Positions 7,688 through 17,800 of a stretch of DNA of 23,783 bases are shown here, one piece after another (the stretch's first letter is position 1; the number at the start of each line of letters is the position of its first letter). The stretch covers positions 1 through 23,783 of the forward strand of contig CBFHRN010000033.1 in the NCBI GenBank assembly GCA_965658275.1. Reading direction: 5' to 3'. Source of the stretch: Croceimicrobium sp965658275 (lineage in GTDB: Bacteria > Bacteroidota > Bacteroidia > Flavobacteriales > Schleiferiaceae). The position numbers and the translations under genes were made by a program. Under the pieces are notes generated by a model. The model saw nothing but the letters and a program-made list of their open reading frames with translations. It was not told where the DNA came from and made no database searches.

Positions 7688-7710
7688 CTTAGTGTTATAA
7701 TTACACTAAG
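7688..7710. promoter_or_regulatory. Palindromic operator (copy 1) before the Nudix regulator gene
   Basis: Perfect 8-bp arms CTTAGTGT and ACACTAAG are separated by 7 bp (TATAATT). The right flank TAA is matched on the left by TTACTTAG, giving a longer overall symmetry (7680-7713). The site ends 7 bp before the ATG of the Nudix/winged-helix regulator, the classical place for autoregulation. A copy identical at 20 of 23 positions lies at 22093-22115. Confidence 0.8.
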
Positions 7711-7717
7711 TAATATT

Positions 7718-8419
7718 ATGAGAGTTGAATTCAACAAAGAAGATTTTAACGTAGCCTTGGCCACTTCGGTGGTTTTGTATGGCTTCGACGGTGAGAATTT
7801 AAAACTCTTAATCGCCACAAAAACTAATCCTCCATATGCGGGGGCCAATGTTTTGCCATCGGTAAAAGTGAAGCCCAGTGAGGATGCTTTTGCGGTAGCC
7901 AAAGAATTGATGCGTCGCATCACGGGACGAGACGATTGGCCAGTAGAAATCCTAAATGCTTTTTCGGACCCTTACCGAAATCCATCAGGCAGAGTGGTAA
8001 ACATCGCCTATTACGGCACCGTTCGGTTGGATGATGATGTACATTATAATTTACAACGAAGTGAATATCGATGGGTAAATGTGGATGACTTGCCCACATT
8101 AGCCTATGATCATAATGAAATTGTCGACTATTCCCGTGAGCGTCTAAAGCGAAGAGTGAAGCGCAGACCTATTGGTTTTAGTCTTTTGCCACAAGAGTTC
8201 ACCTTAAACCAAATCCAAACTCTTTATGAAGCTGCCTTGGGAAAAGATTTGGACAAGCGAAATTTCCGACGGAAGTTGCTAAAAAGCGAGCTTTTACTGG
8301 AAACAGGAAAGACGGTTCGCAGTTCTCCCAAGGCCAAGCGTCCCTCTGCATTGTTCAAGTTTGACGAGAAGAAATACCGAACCATGACCCTCAAGGGTTA
8401 CGATTTCGTTTATCAATAA
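7718..8419 (+). CDS. NrtR/AraR-like Nudix-domain transcriptional regulator
   Basis: A 233-aa protein with an N-terminal Nudix domain (~10-135) and a C-terminal winged helix (~150-233). The region FTLNQIQTLYEAALGKDLDK followed by RNFRRKL (161-187) is the hallmark of the NrtR family of Nudix-related repressors. The Nudix box is degenerate: the LPGG loop reads LPSV (46-49) and the catalytic glutamate pair is replaced by Arg66-Arg67 (KELMRRITG). It is therefore probably a ligand-sensing domain without hydrolase activity, as is typical of this family. NrtR proteins sense ADP-ribose and control NAD genes; the Bacteroides AraR branch controls arabinose use. No NAD or sugar gene is near. Its position inside the paa cluster and the palindrome 7 bp upstream suggest an autoregulated controller of phenylacetate-linked genes; the ligand is unknown. 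Confidence 0.88.
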   Translation: MRVEFNKEDFNVALATSVVLYGFDGENLKLLIATKTNPPYAGANVLPSVKVKPSEDAFAVAKELMRRITGRDDWPVEILNAFSDPYRNPSGRVVNIAYYGTVRLDDDVHYNLQRSEYRWVNVDDLPTLAYDHNEIVDYSRERLKRRVKRRPIGFSLLPQEFTLNQIQTLYEAALGKDLDKRNFRRKLLKSELLLETGKTVRSSPKAKRPSALFKFDEKKYRTMTLKGYDFVYQ

Positions 8420-8486
8420 TTAGCCCCTTAGCCCGTCGTTTGCGATATTCGCGAGGAATTTTGGTTGAACCCCAAAAACACCTCTC

Positions 8487-9695
8487 ATGAAAGAAGCATT
8501 TATCGTAGACGGAATTCGCACCCCTATTGGAAGTTTTGGTGGAACCCTTTCGGCTGTTAGAGCAGACGATCTGGGTGCTATAGTTATCAAGGAGCTCATG
8601 GAGCGAAATAGCACCATAGACCCAAAGGCTATTGCCGATGTAATTATGGGTTGTGCCAATCAAGCAGGAGAGGACAACCGTAACGTAGCTCGAATGAGCG
8701 CTTTACTGGCGGGTTTGCCTTTCAGTGTTCCAGGGGAAACGGTTAACCGATTATGTGCAAGTGGAATGAGTGCAGGCGCGCAAGCTATGCGAGCCGTGCG
8801 CAATGGCGACGGCGACGTCTTCGTGGCGGGAGGTTTAGAGCAGATGACACGTGCTCCCTACGTAATGAGCAAGCCTAGTAAGGCTTTTGGAACCGACTCC
8901 AAAATGTACGACAGCTCTTTTGGCTGGCGTTTTGTAAACCCGCAGATGTTTAAGCTGTATGGAACAGACGCTATGGGTGAAACGGCAGAAAACTTGGTAG
9001 CTCATTATAATATTAGCCGAGAGGATCAAGATAAGTTTGCTTTATGGTCTCAGCAAAAGGCAAGCGCAGCTAGAGAAAGCGGTAGACTTGCCGAGGAAAT
9101 TGTGGCCGTAAATATTCCACGCCGAAAGCAAGAGGATCTTGTTTTTGATAAGGATGAATTTATTAAGCCAAGCTCGACTCTAGAAATTTTGGCGAAACTT
9201 CGTCCAGCTTTTAAAAAGGAAGGGGGCTCAGTAACTGCGGGGAATGCCTCTGGGCTTAATGATGGTGCAGGGGCACTATTAGTTGCTTCCGAACAAGGAC
9301 TTAAAGACCATCAGCTCAAGCCAATGGCACGCATGGTCTCCATGGGAGTAGCCGGTGTAGAACCAAGAGTAATGGGTATCGGTCCGGTTTATGCCTCCGA
9401 AATCGCTTTAAAGAAAGCGGGGTTGACATTGGACGATATGGATATCATAGAACTCAACGAGGCCTTTGCCTCACAGGTTTTAGCCTGTACTCGTCTAATG
9501 GGCCTTTCGGATGATGACTCCCGCATTAACCCTAATGGAGGTGCGATAGCTCTTGGTCACCCTTTAGGTATGTCTGGAGCCCGCTTGCTTCAAACGGCGG
9601 CTATTCAACTGCAAAAAACGGGCAAGCGCTATGCCTTGTGTACAATGTGCATTGGTGTTGGGCAAGGATATGCGGTAGTGCTGGAGCGCGCCTAG
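8487..9695 (+). CDS. paaJ: 3-oxoadipyl-CoA thiolase (PaaJ)
   Basis: A 402-aa thiolase of the PaaJ/PcaF type, full length. The acylated cysteine is C90 (NRLCASGMSAG), the general-base histidine is H358 (GGAIALGHPLGMSGAR) and the second cysteine is C388 (CTMCIGVGQG). It splits 3-oxoadipyl-CoA into succinyl-CoA and acetyl-CoA, the last step of the pathway, and also acts on 3-oxo-5,6-dehydrosuberyl-CoA. It lies 67 bp after the Nudix regulator gene. That gap holds short inverted repeats (GCGA-TAT-TCGC around 8442-8452 and TTTTGG/CCAAAA at 8459-8477) but no copy of the CTTAGTGT palindrome. Assignment to PaaJ rather than PcaF or a general acetyl-CoA acetyltransferase rests on the surrounding paa genes. 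Confidence 0.93.
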   Translation: MKEAFIVDGIRTPIGSFGGTLSAVRADDLGAIVIKELMERNSTIDPKAIADVIMGCANQAGEDNRNVARMSALLAGLPFSVPGETVNRLCASGMSAGAQAMRAVRNGDGDVFVAGGLEQMTRAPYVMSKPSKAFGTDSKMYDSSFGWRFVNPQMFKLYGTDAMGETAENLVAHYNISREDQDKFALWSQQKASAARESGRLAEEIVAVNIPRRKQEDLVFDKDEFIKPSSTLEILAKLRPAFKKEGGSVTAGNASGLNDGAGALLVASEQGLKDHQLKPMARMVSMGVAGVEPRVMGIGPVYASEIALKKAGLTLDDMDIIELNEAFASQVLACTRLMGLSDDDSRINPNGGAIALGHPLGMSGARLLQTAAIQLQKTGKRYALCTMCIGVGQGYAVVLERA

Positions 9696-9727
9696 GCAAC
9701 TTTGCGGGCGATTTTAGTCTTTAGGAC

Positions 9728-11026
9728 ATGACTCGATTTTTAGGTTATTTTCTAGTAGTGCTGAGTTTCTCGGCTTTTGGGCAGAGCCAATCTCTGCGCA
9801 TCTTCGATGATAACAATAGAGCCCTTCAAGGAGCGGTGGCCATTAATTATTTGGGCCAAGAATTTGGTCCGAGCAATACCTTAGGACTTATTAAGCTGCC
9901 TCCGACGGCAGGTTCTCAACTGCAAATTTTTAAGGAGGGCTACTTTATTAAACGAATTGAGCTCAATTGGGAACGGGTAGAAGAAAATCTAGTGTCTGAA
10001 ATCCGTTTACAAAAGAATGACATTGAGCTTTTAACGGTGGAAGTTAGCGCAGAGCGAGTTCCCTTCACAGACACATTAAGGGTGCTCGATTTTGAAATTA
10101 AGGACAGCCTCCTTTTGGTGCTGGGCTACGATTATATCGTTTTAGCCAATTTGAATTGGGATGTTTTGCTTTACCTTCAAAATAAGGCCGATTTTGAAGC
10201 ATTAGAGAAGGATCCACGGGGCCATATCTTTTTTTTACATCAAGACAGTGTGGTTCAAGCCTTCCTTAATGAAGAAATGTTGTATTTCTATCCGGCGATA
10301 AGCCGTGATGATTATCGACAGTACATCGAGCCAATCGTTGCGGCACATGACGGTCGACTTATCCTTAGAAACAACAAAATTGAGTCGATGCCAATTCCAA
10401 TTAGCGCCACTCGAGCGGGGGACCGCGGAAAAGCAATGACCTTCCCTTTATACCATAATCAAGGGGTACAGATGTTTCTTTACGAGAAAAACCATGAACC
10501 CATCGAATTTTACTACAGCGTAGATACTCAGGCTGTGGTTTATGCCCACGACGCCTTTATGGAGGCCTTTGAAATTGCGAAACGGATTGAGTTTATTTTC
10601 GATGAATACGGTATTTTGGACCACCGTAAACTGCTGGACTTAAACACCGCTCAAAAACTATATCAAAATGGCTTTTCAAAGTACCGCCCCACTCAGGTTT
10701 TTCCATATGAGGAAGGCTTTATTTTATTTGATCAGTTTATTGATAAAGTGAGGTACCTGCGGGTTGATGGATCTTTAGTTTGGGAAAAAGAATTTGTTAT
10801 TGATAAGGAATTCATCAACCCTATCATCATCCAAGACCTAACTTCGAACGCTTTATTTGCCTTGCGTAAGAAGCGTGGCTCGGTATTCGTTCACCCTTTA
10901 CATGATTTTCAGTTAGGTTCGGGCTTTTTCGTAGAGCTCTTCGCAAAGGAGACAAAGGTTCGAGGAGACGAACTTTACTTTATCAACGAAAGCAATTACC
11001 TTGTCCGTAAAAAAATGGGACAATAA
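9728..11026 (+). CDS. Secreted protein with carboxypeptidase-regulatory-like N-domain, unknown function
   Basis: The 432-aa product has a signal peptide (MTRFLGYFLVVLSFSAFGQS). Residues ~24-100 look like a carboxypeptidase-regulatory/CNA-B-like beta sandwich (SLRIFDDNNRALQGAVAINY, then IFKEGYFIKRIEL), common at the N-terminus of Bacteroidota surface proteins. The rest (~105-432) is a set of aromatic-rich strands such as YDYIVLANLNWDVLLYL and VRYLRVDGSLVWEKEF that look propeller- or barrel-like; no catalytic motif is seen. There is no lipobox and no T9SS tail. It sits between two cytoplasmic enzymes, 32 bp after paaJ, and its stop shares one base with the paaY start (TAATG), so it is probably translated from the paa mRNA. 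A periplasmic or outer-membrane role related to substrate entry is conceivable but unproven. Confidence 0.82.
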   Translation: MTRFLGYFLVVLSFSAFGQSQSLRIFDDNNRALQGAVAINYLGQEFGPSNTLGLIKLPPTAGSQLQIFKEGYFIKRIELNWERVEENLVSEIRLQKNDIELLTVEVSAERVPFTDTLRVLDFEIKDSLLLVLGYDYIVLANLNWDVLLYLQNKADFEALEKDPRGHIFFLHQDSVVQAFLNEEMLYFYPAISRDDYRQYIEPIVAAHDGRLILRNNKIESMPIPISATRAGDRGKAMTFPLYHNQGVQMFLYEKNHEPIEFYYSVDTQAVVYAHDAFMEAFEIAKRIEFIFDEYGILDHRKLLDLNTAQKLYQNGFSKYRPTQVFPYEEGFILFDQFIDKVRYLRVDGSLVWEKEFVIDKEFINPIIIQDLTSNALFALRKKRGSVFVHPLHDFQLGSGFFVELFAKETKVRGDELYFINESNYLVRKKMGQ

Positions 11027-11622
11027 TGATTTATGAATTTCAAGGCTTTAAACCTGTAGTAAAGGAGTCGGCCTATATCCATGAAACGGCAGTTATAATT
11101 GGCAATGTACTAATTGGCGAAGATGTTTACGTTGGGCCAGGAGCTGTAATCCGCGGTGATTGGGGGCAAATCATTATTGAAGACGGTTGTAATATACAGG
11201 AGAATTGTGTGGTACATATGTTTCCTGGGGTAAGTATTCGGTTGGAGAAGGGTGCTCATGTGGGTCATGGTGCTATAATTCACGGAGCGGATTTGGGCGC
11301 TAATTGTTTGATTGGCATGAATGCCGTGGTAATGGATCGCGCTAGAATTGGTGCGGGCTCCATCATCGGCGCCTTAAGTTTTGTAAAGGCAGATAGTCAA
11401 ATCCCGGAACGCAGCCTCGTAGTGGGTAATCCTGCTAAAGTAATCAAGTCGGTGAGCGACGAAATGTTGGCCTGGAAGAGTAAAGGCACAGAGCTTTATC
11501 AGGAGCTGCCTGGAGAGCTGTATTCTAGCCTCCAAGAATGCGAGCCTTTGCGGGAAACCGAAGCTGATCGGCCGAGCCAAGAAAAGCTCTTTTCTACCTG
11601 GCAAGAGCAGCAAAATCAATAA
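11026..11622 (+). CDS. paaY: PaaY hexapeptide-repeat thioesterase, gamma-carbonic-anhydrase-like
   Basis: A 198-aa left-handed parallel beta-helix protein with hexapeptide repeats across ~20-130 (for example IGNVLIGEDVYVGPGAVIRG). The zinc ligands of the gamma-carbonic-anhydrase fold are present as H64 (CVVHMF), H81 and H86 (HVGHGAIIHGA). Length and the C-terminal region (ELYQELPGELYSSLQECEPL) agree with E. coli PaaY (~196 aa). PaaY is a thioesterase that hydrolyses 2-hydroxycyclohepta-1,4,6-triene-1-formyl-CoA and related dead-end products, protecting the CoA pool. Its start codon overlaps the stop of the secreted 432-aa gene by one base. It is the last recognisable gene of the cluster. Confidence 0.92.
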   Translation: MIYEFQGFKPVVKESAYIHETAVIIGNVLIGEDVYVGPGAVIRGDWGQIIIEDGCNIQENCVVHMFPGVSIRLEKGAHVGHGAIIHGADLGANCLIGMNAVVMDRARIGAGSIIGALSFVKADSQIPERSLVVGNPAKVIKSVSDEMLAWKSKGTELYQELPGELYSSLQECEPLRETEADRPSQEKLFSTWQEQQNQ

Positions 11623-11898
11623 AAAAACACGGCTCTATTCGGAGTATGCTCGTTTTTAGTATATTAGGAATCCTTTTTTGGAAACAATGAACTAAACGGG
11701 CCTCTTATTTCATAGTCTTGAATTAAGTCCCTAAGGTACAGAACTTTACAACGTGATTACTAATTTAAAAACGATCTATGAGGAAGACGTCTATGCCCAC
11801 TATTCTGATGGTTGGGATCCCATCAGGTCCCTAGCTTAGGGTATTTTTTACCATTTCTAGAATAAAAACCTTTGCAGAAAACAGTAACAATTCAATTT
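11623..11898. other. Intergenic region with hairpin and possible gene remnant
   Basis: These 276 bp separate paaY from the giant surface-protein gene. No full gene is seen. A 7-bp inverted repeat, CTGATGG and CCATCAG with an 8-nt loop, lies at 11805-11826, and CCCTA/TAGGG follows around 11830-11842. The frame 11735-11839 is open without an ATG and reads GTELYNVITNLK... YAHYSDGWDPIRSLA before a stop, which looks protein-like and may be the tail of a decayed gene. A promoter-like AACCTTTG lies at 11867-11874, about 24 bp before the next start. Confidence 0.4.
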
Positions 11899-14800
11899 AT
11901 GAGAAATTTTATCCAACTATTATTATTAATAGCCTTCGGAACTTTATCAGCTCAGGTCGATACGGTTACCTTCAAGGTGGATATGAACGATTATACAGGT
12001 TCATTCACCACGGTAAACGTAAACGGCTCATTTAACGGTTGGTGCGGGGCTTGTAATGCCATGGCCGATCCAGATATGGACGGCGTTTGGGAGGTTAAAC
12101 TTCCAATTTCTTCAGACACGATTGAGTATAAGTTCACCCTTGATGGTTGGACCGCTCAAGAAAACTTTAACCCCGGAGACCCCTGTACAGTCACCAACTT
12201 TGGTTTTACCAACCGCTCTTTAATCTTTACCGGTGACACGGTCTTAGGAGTGGTCTGTTACAATTCTTGTAGTGCATGTACTGGTGTTACACTGTCTCAA
12301 GTAGACCTACCTATCACCTGGGACGACACCACCGTGGCGTACACAACAGGTAGCTTTGGTGGGGTTGTCGAAAGCATTGTGACCGACCCTACAGATGCAA
12401 CGAACACGGTTCTAAAACAGGATAAGCCTACAGGGGCTCAAACTTGGGGAGGGACTACCATTTCCACTGGCGGTTTGGCAACTGCCATTCCGTTTACCAC
12501 GGGAGGCGCTAATACGATTTCGGTACGCTTCTGGTCTCCCGATGCAGGTGCGGTAGTTTTACTCAAAGTTGAGGACAAGAGTAACGCGGCGATATTTGTT
12601 GAAACCACCGATACTACTACTGTAGCTAATGGGTGGCAGGTTCTTACCTTTGACTTTAATAACCCACGACCAAACGCACAGGCGATTAATACGGCTAATA
12701 CGTATGACTTAATATCTATCTTTCCAAACTTTGGCGTAGATGGTGCCACTGCTGGTGCTAAGACGTACTATGTGGATCAAGTAGTTTATGGAACTATAAG
12801 CGTTAGCACAGGAATGTCTGGTGTTTACACCATTAACTCAACTTTACCAGCTAGCGCCACTAATTACACCAGCTTCTCGGCTGCCGCGGCAGACTTGACA
12901 AGTTTAGGTGTGGTAGGCGCATGTACCTTTAATGTAGCGGCCGGCTCTTACACCGACACGGTTTATCTCCCTGCTATTACGGGTACGAGCATGACCAACA
13001 CCATTACTTTTGATGGTGGTGATAGTGCAACGACCACTCTTTCGTACAATAGCGCAGCGGTAAACCAGAAAGCGGTTATTTTAATGGACGGTGCGGACTA
13101 TGTATCGTTTAAAAACTTAACCATTGCTCATTCGGGAACCACAGATTCATGGGGTATCCGTATGCAAAATGACAATGACAACTTTAGTGTTGATGCTTGT
13201 CGTTTTGAAATGGCTTCCGTAGCGTCTACCTCTGCCGACGTGACAGCGATTGGTTCTTCTGGAAGCGCTACTAGCTCTTTTACTGAAACGGAGGCTGGGG
13301 ATAATATTTCCATTACCAACAGTGCTTTCATTGATGGCCAATATGGTGTTCACTTTGAGGTTCTTGCTTATGGCGACACCAACTGTGTGATAGACGGTAA
13401 TATCTTTTTAAGAAACTACTACCGTAATTACATGAGCGACAATGCCTTTGATGTGACCTTCTCGAATAATACCATTTCGGGAATGGCTTATTCTTTTGGA
13501 TACGCTGTGGCCTTCTATGATATTGTTGATTTTGACATTACAGGGAATAACATTAATTGTCCTGATTGGGGTATTTATGTTTCGGATGGTAACTTTGATG
13601 GGACTCCCCTAGCGACCTCCACCATTGCCAATAACATGATTATTTCGGCAAATGACGAGGCAATCTATTGTGATGACTTTGAGTCTACCAATGTTTATTA
13701 CAACTCTTTTGTTGTTTCCGGCTCTACTTCTACCTCAGCATATGGCGGCTACTTCAATGACTGTAAAACAGTAGAAATCAAGAATAACGTCTTTTACTCG
13801 GAGTCTTCTTATGCCGTATATTTTTCGGATAATACAACTCTAACGGGAACTTCGTCTGACCCTATTGTTTTAGACAATAACGCTTATCACACGGTAAGTG
13901 GCGCCAACTTGGCTTACGACGCGGGTATTCAAGCGGATTTAGCGTCTTGGCAGACGGCTCGCGTAGGAAATAATGCGGCTTCTGTTTCTGGGGATCCGAT
14001 TTTCAATGGAGCGAGTACAGATTTACATGTATCAGGACCTTTATTAAATGGCGCGGCTACTCCGATTGCTTCAATTACAACTGATATTGACGGTGATGCC
14101 CGTGATGCCACCACTCCAGATATCGGTGCGGATGAGTATACTCCGGCAAGCTGTTTACCGGCTTCTGCTTTGGCAGCGTCAATGACCTATGCGGATAGCG
14201 CAAGGGTAGTATGGTTTGACAACAACACTAGCGGGGGTACCACTTTTACTTTAGAGTATGGTGCCTTAGGGTTTACTCCAGGAACAGGAACAACGGTTAC
14301 CGCTATCACCGATACCTTCTACACCATTACTGGCTTAACAGGTTCTACCGATTATGATTTTTATATTACTGCAGATTGTGGTGCTGGAGGAACAGCGTCT
14401 CAAGTTGGTCCGGGAACTTTCCGTACAGCTTGTGCCGTTTATACCGCGCCATATTTAGAGTCTTTTACAGGTATAGCTCTTGGGCACCAGGCCGAATATT
14501 CAAATTGCTGGACCAACCCATCAAGTTTAACTCCTCGTTGGGAAGCTGAAGATGCCACAGGAGCCAATGAAAACTCTTCAACTACAGGTCCATTCTATGA
14601 TGCCACAACCCCAACTACCTCAGGTGGTTACTATATGTACCTTGAAACGTCAAGTGGTTCAACGGGTGCTTCATCGGAATTAGTTTCCCCAGCTATTGAC
14701 CATAGCTCTTTAACTACTCCGGAACTTGCTTTCTATTACCACATGTACGGTGCAACCATTAATAAGCTACTTATTTACGCTGAAGACCTTAATGGGAACC

Positions 14801-17800
14801 GTACAGTTTTAGATAGTATTGTGGGTCAGCAAATGACAGCTGGTTCAGATCCCTTTGCTCGTTATGCAATTGACCTTAGTGGTTTAAGTGGATCGGTTTA
14901 TAAATACATTTTTGAAGGTTACCGAGGCTCAAGCTTTACCGGTGACATTTCAATCGATGAGGTATCTGTTGACAACGCACCTGCTTGTTCTATGCCTTTA
15001 AACCTTTCGACTTTCAATGCCACGGCTTCTTCAATTGATGTTCGTTGGGATGATAATGGTGCTTCTAACGGATACCATGTAATTTATGGCACAGCAGGTT
15101 TTGATCCGTCAACCGGGGGTACTACTATGGCTTCAGCAAATGACACGATTACTATAAGTGGTTTAATGTCTGCGACTGCCTATGATTTCTATGTTTATGC
15201 TGACTGTGGCAGTGGAAGCTTAAGTGACACCGCTGGCCCATCTGCGGCAAATACGGCTTGTCCTGCAAGTTTCGCCGCTCCTTACAGCACAGACTTTGAA
15301 AATATTTCTCTAGGAACCAATGCTTCTTACGAGAACTGTTGGACTACAAACCCAGGGTCCTCTGCTCCTCGTTGGGACGCTGAAGATGCTGCTGGGTTTA
15401 ATGAAAACTCTTCGGGTACAGGTCCACTTGTGGATAATACTGTGGGTGTAGGTGGAACCTATTTCTTCCTTGAAACCTCTGGTGCAACAGCGGGGGATAC
15501 GAATGTATTGTATTCACCTTCTATTGATATTAGTACGCTAACCGCTCCAATGGTTCGCTACTATTACCATATGCACGGTGCTGCAATGGGTACTTTAAGA
15601 TTGATCGCGGAGGACGCTAGCGGTAACCGTACGGTTATTGATAGCTTAGTGGGTCAGCAGCAAGCGGCTCAGGCCGATGCATGGGTAGAGCGCTTAGTTC
15701 TTCCAACCCTAGCCTCTGGTACTTACCGCTTCTTGTTTGAAGGTGTAGCTGGAACTAGCTTTACTTCGGATATGTCCATTGATGACTTCGCCGTAGTTGA
15801 AGCACCTTCTTGTTTCCCATCTAGCGGATTAAGCGTGGTAAGTAGTGATGATGTAAGTGCGACTGTAACCTGGACTGCAGGTACAGGTACTTCTTGGGAT
15901 ATCGAATATGGTCCAGCTGGATTTACACCGGGTACGGGTACTGTGGTTAATACCACTTCGAACCCATATACCATAACTGGTTTAACGGCTGCTACAGCCT
16001 ACGACTTCTACGTAACTGATAGCTGTGGAAGTGGTGGTGTAGCGCAGACAGCAGGCCCTGCTAGCTTTACAACTAGCGCCTGTCCTACTAGTGACCAATG
16101 TGTATTCCGTGCTGATCTTTCCGATTCATTCGGTGATGGATGGAATGGTGGCGCTATTAGCGTTTACCAAGCGGGTGTTCTAGTAGGTAAACTGGGAACC
16201 GGCTTTACTTCAGGTTCTAGCTTTACAGATTCAATTACTTTATGTGATGGACTGCCTACCGTGGTTACCTTAGACCCTGCTGGCTCATGGCCATCAGAAA
16301 TAGGTTTGGTATTACTAAACCCTAAAGGAGATACCGCTGGTGTTCATATCGCATCCGGTTCTGTCGGAACAGGCGACACCTTATTTAGCTTCAACGCGAG
16401 CTGTACTCGTTGTTTACCATTTACCGCTCCATTCTACGAGAGCTTTGAGACTAGTTCTCCAAGTGTAGATTGTTGGAGTAATGTTTACATCGCGGATACT
16501 CGTGACTGGACTATCGGTACGGGTTCTTCGGGTGGTGCGATTACTTCTGCTTATGCAGGTAGCCAAAATGCGGTATTCGTTTCCGCTAGTGGTGGTCCAG
16601 ATACAACTTTGTTTGTGTCTCCTCGCATTGATTTAAGTGCTATGATCTCTCCACAATTAAGCTTCTGGTATGCCCAAGAAGAGTGGTTCGGTGATCAGAA
16701 CATTACCAATGTTTACTACCGTGCTAGTGAAACAGACCCTTGGACCTTCTTATTTGGTGATAACCAAAACAGAAACTCATGGACTCAAGCGATTGTAAGT
16801 TTACCAAACGGTAGCTCAACCTACCAAATCGCTATTATGGGTATCAACAACTGGGGTCGTGCGAACGTTGTAGATAGCTTAGCGATTACTGATGCCGCGA
16901 ATATTTGTGGCAAACCAGATAGCGTTCAAGCATCAAACGTAACCGCAACCAGCGCTGATATCTCATGGGTATCAGGAACGAACCAGTCTTCTTCTTGGAT
17001 TGAGTACGGTCCAGCCGGATTTGCTCCAGGCACTGGAACGGTTGTTAACCCTGCAACAAGCGCTACAACGCTTAGTGGTTTAATGCCAGGAACATTATAC
17101 GAAGCCTGTGTTTACGATATCTGTTCTACTTTAGGAGATACTAGTGATGCCGAGTGTGTAAGCTTTGCTACGCTGTGTGCGCCTATCACGAACTATCCTT
17201 ATATGGAAGACTTCGACAATGGTGTAATTCCTCCATGTTACAGTGAGACTTCTACGGCCACAGGCTATACTTGGAGAGTCGATAATGGAGGAACTCCTTC
17301 TAGTGCAACGGGTCCAGCTGTGGATCATACTACAGGAACCGCTACCGGATACTATATGTATGTTGAGGCTAGTTCTCCAGCCGCTCAAGGCGATAGCGCC
17401 TTCTTGTGGACGGCTGAGTTTGACCTTACTTCATTAACTAATCCAGAAGTTGTTTATTACTACCACATGTATGGATCAGACATCGTTAACTTGGATCTTC
17501 AAGCTTTCGATCGTACTACTTCTGCGTGGGTAAGTATCAATAACATTGTAGGTCAGCAGCAAACTAGTAATGCCGCAGCATGGGGTGAAGCTCGTGTAAG
17601 CCTTGCTACTTACGGTACTGATACTGCCTTACAATTACGCTTACTAAGTGTACGTGGTGCTAGCTTTAATGGTGATGCCGCAGTAGATGATATCATGGTT
17701 CGTGAAACTCCTCCATGTGTGGATCCTGCGAACCTAGCAGTGGTTACTGCAACAAGCAGCAGCGTGACTCTATCTTGGGATAGTGATACTAACATTGTAG

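Noticed and set aside
8442..8477. Short inverted repeats before paaJ as additional regulator sites or a terminator
   Set aside because: They have 4-6 bp arms, do not resemble the CTTAGTGT palindrome and have no T-tract; they may be chance.
8391..8663. Two overlapping minus-strand open frames at the paaJ start
   Set aside because: Both are antisense to the strongly conserved thiolase N-terminus and lack plausible starts or motifs.
11872..11898. TTG at 11872 as the start of the giant protein
   Set aside because: The TTG is part of a promoter-like AACCTTTG, and the ATG at 11899 begins directly with a proper signal peptide.
17243..17437. Second plus-strand open frame inside the giant gene
   Set aside because: It is a frame-shifted shadow of a MAM-like module; the main frame is uninterrupted and conserved.
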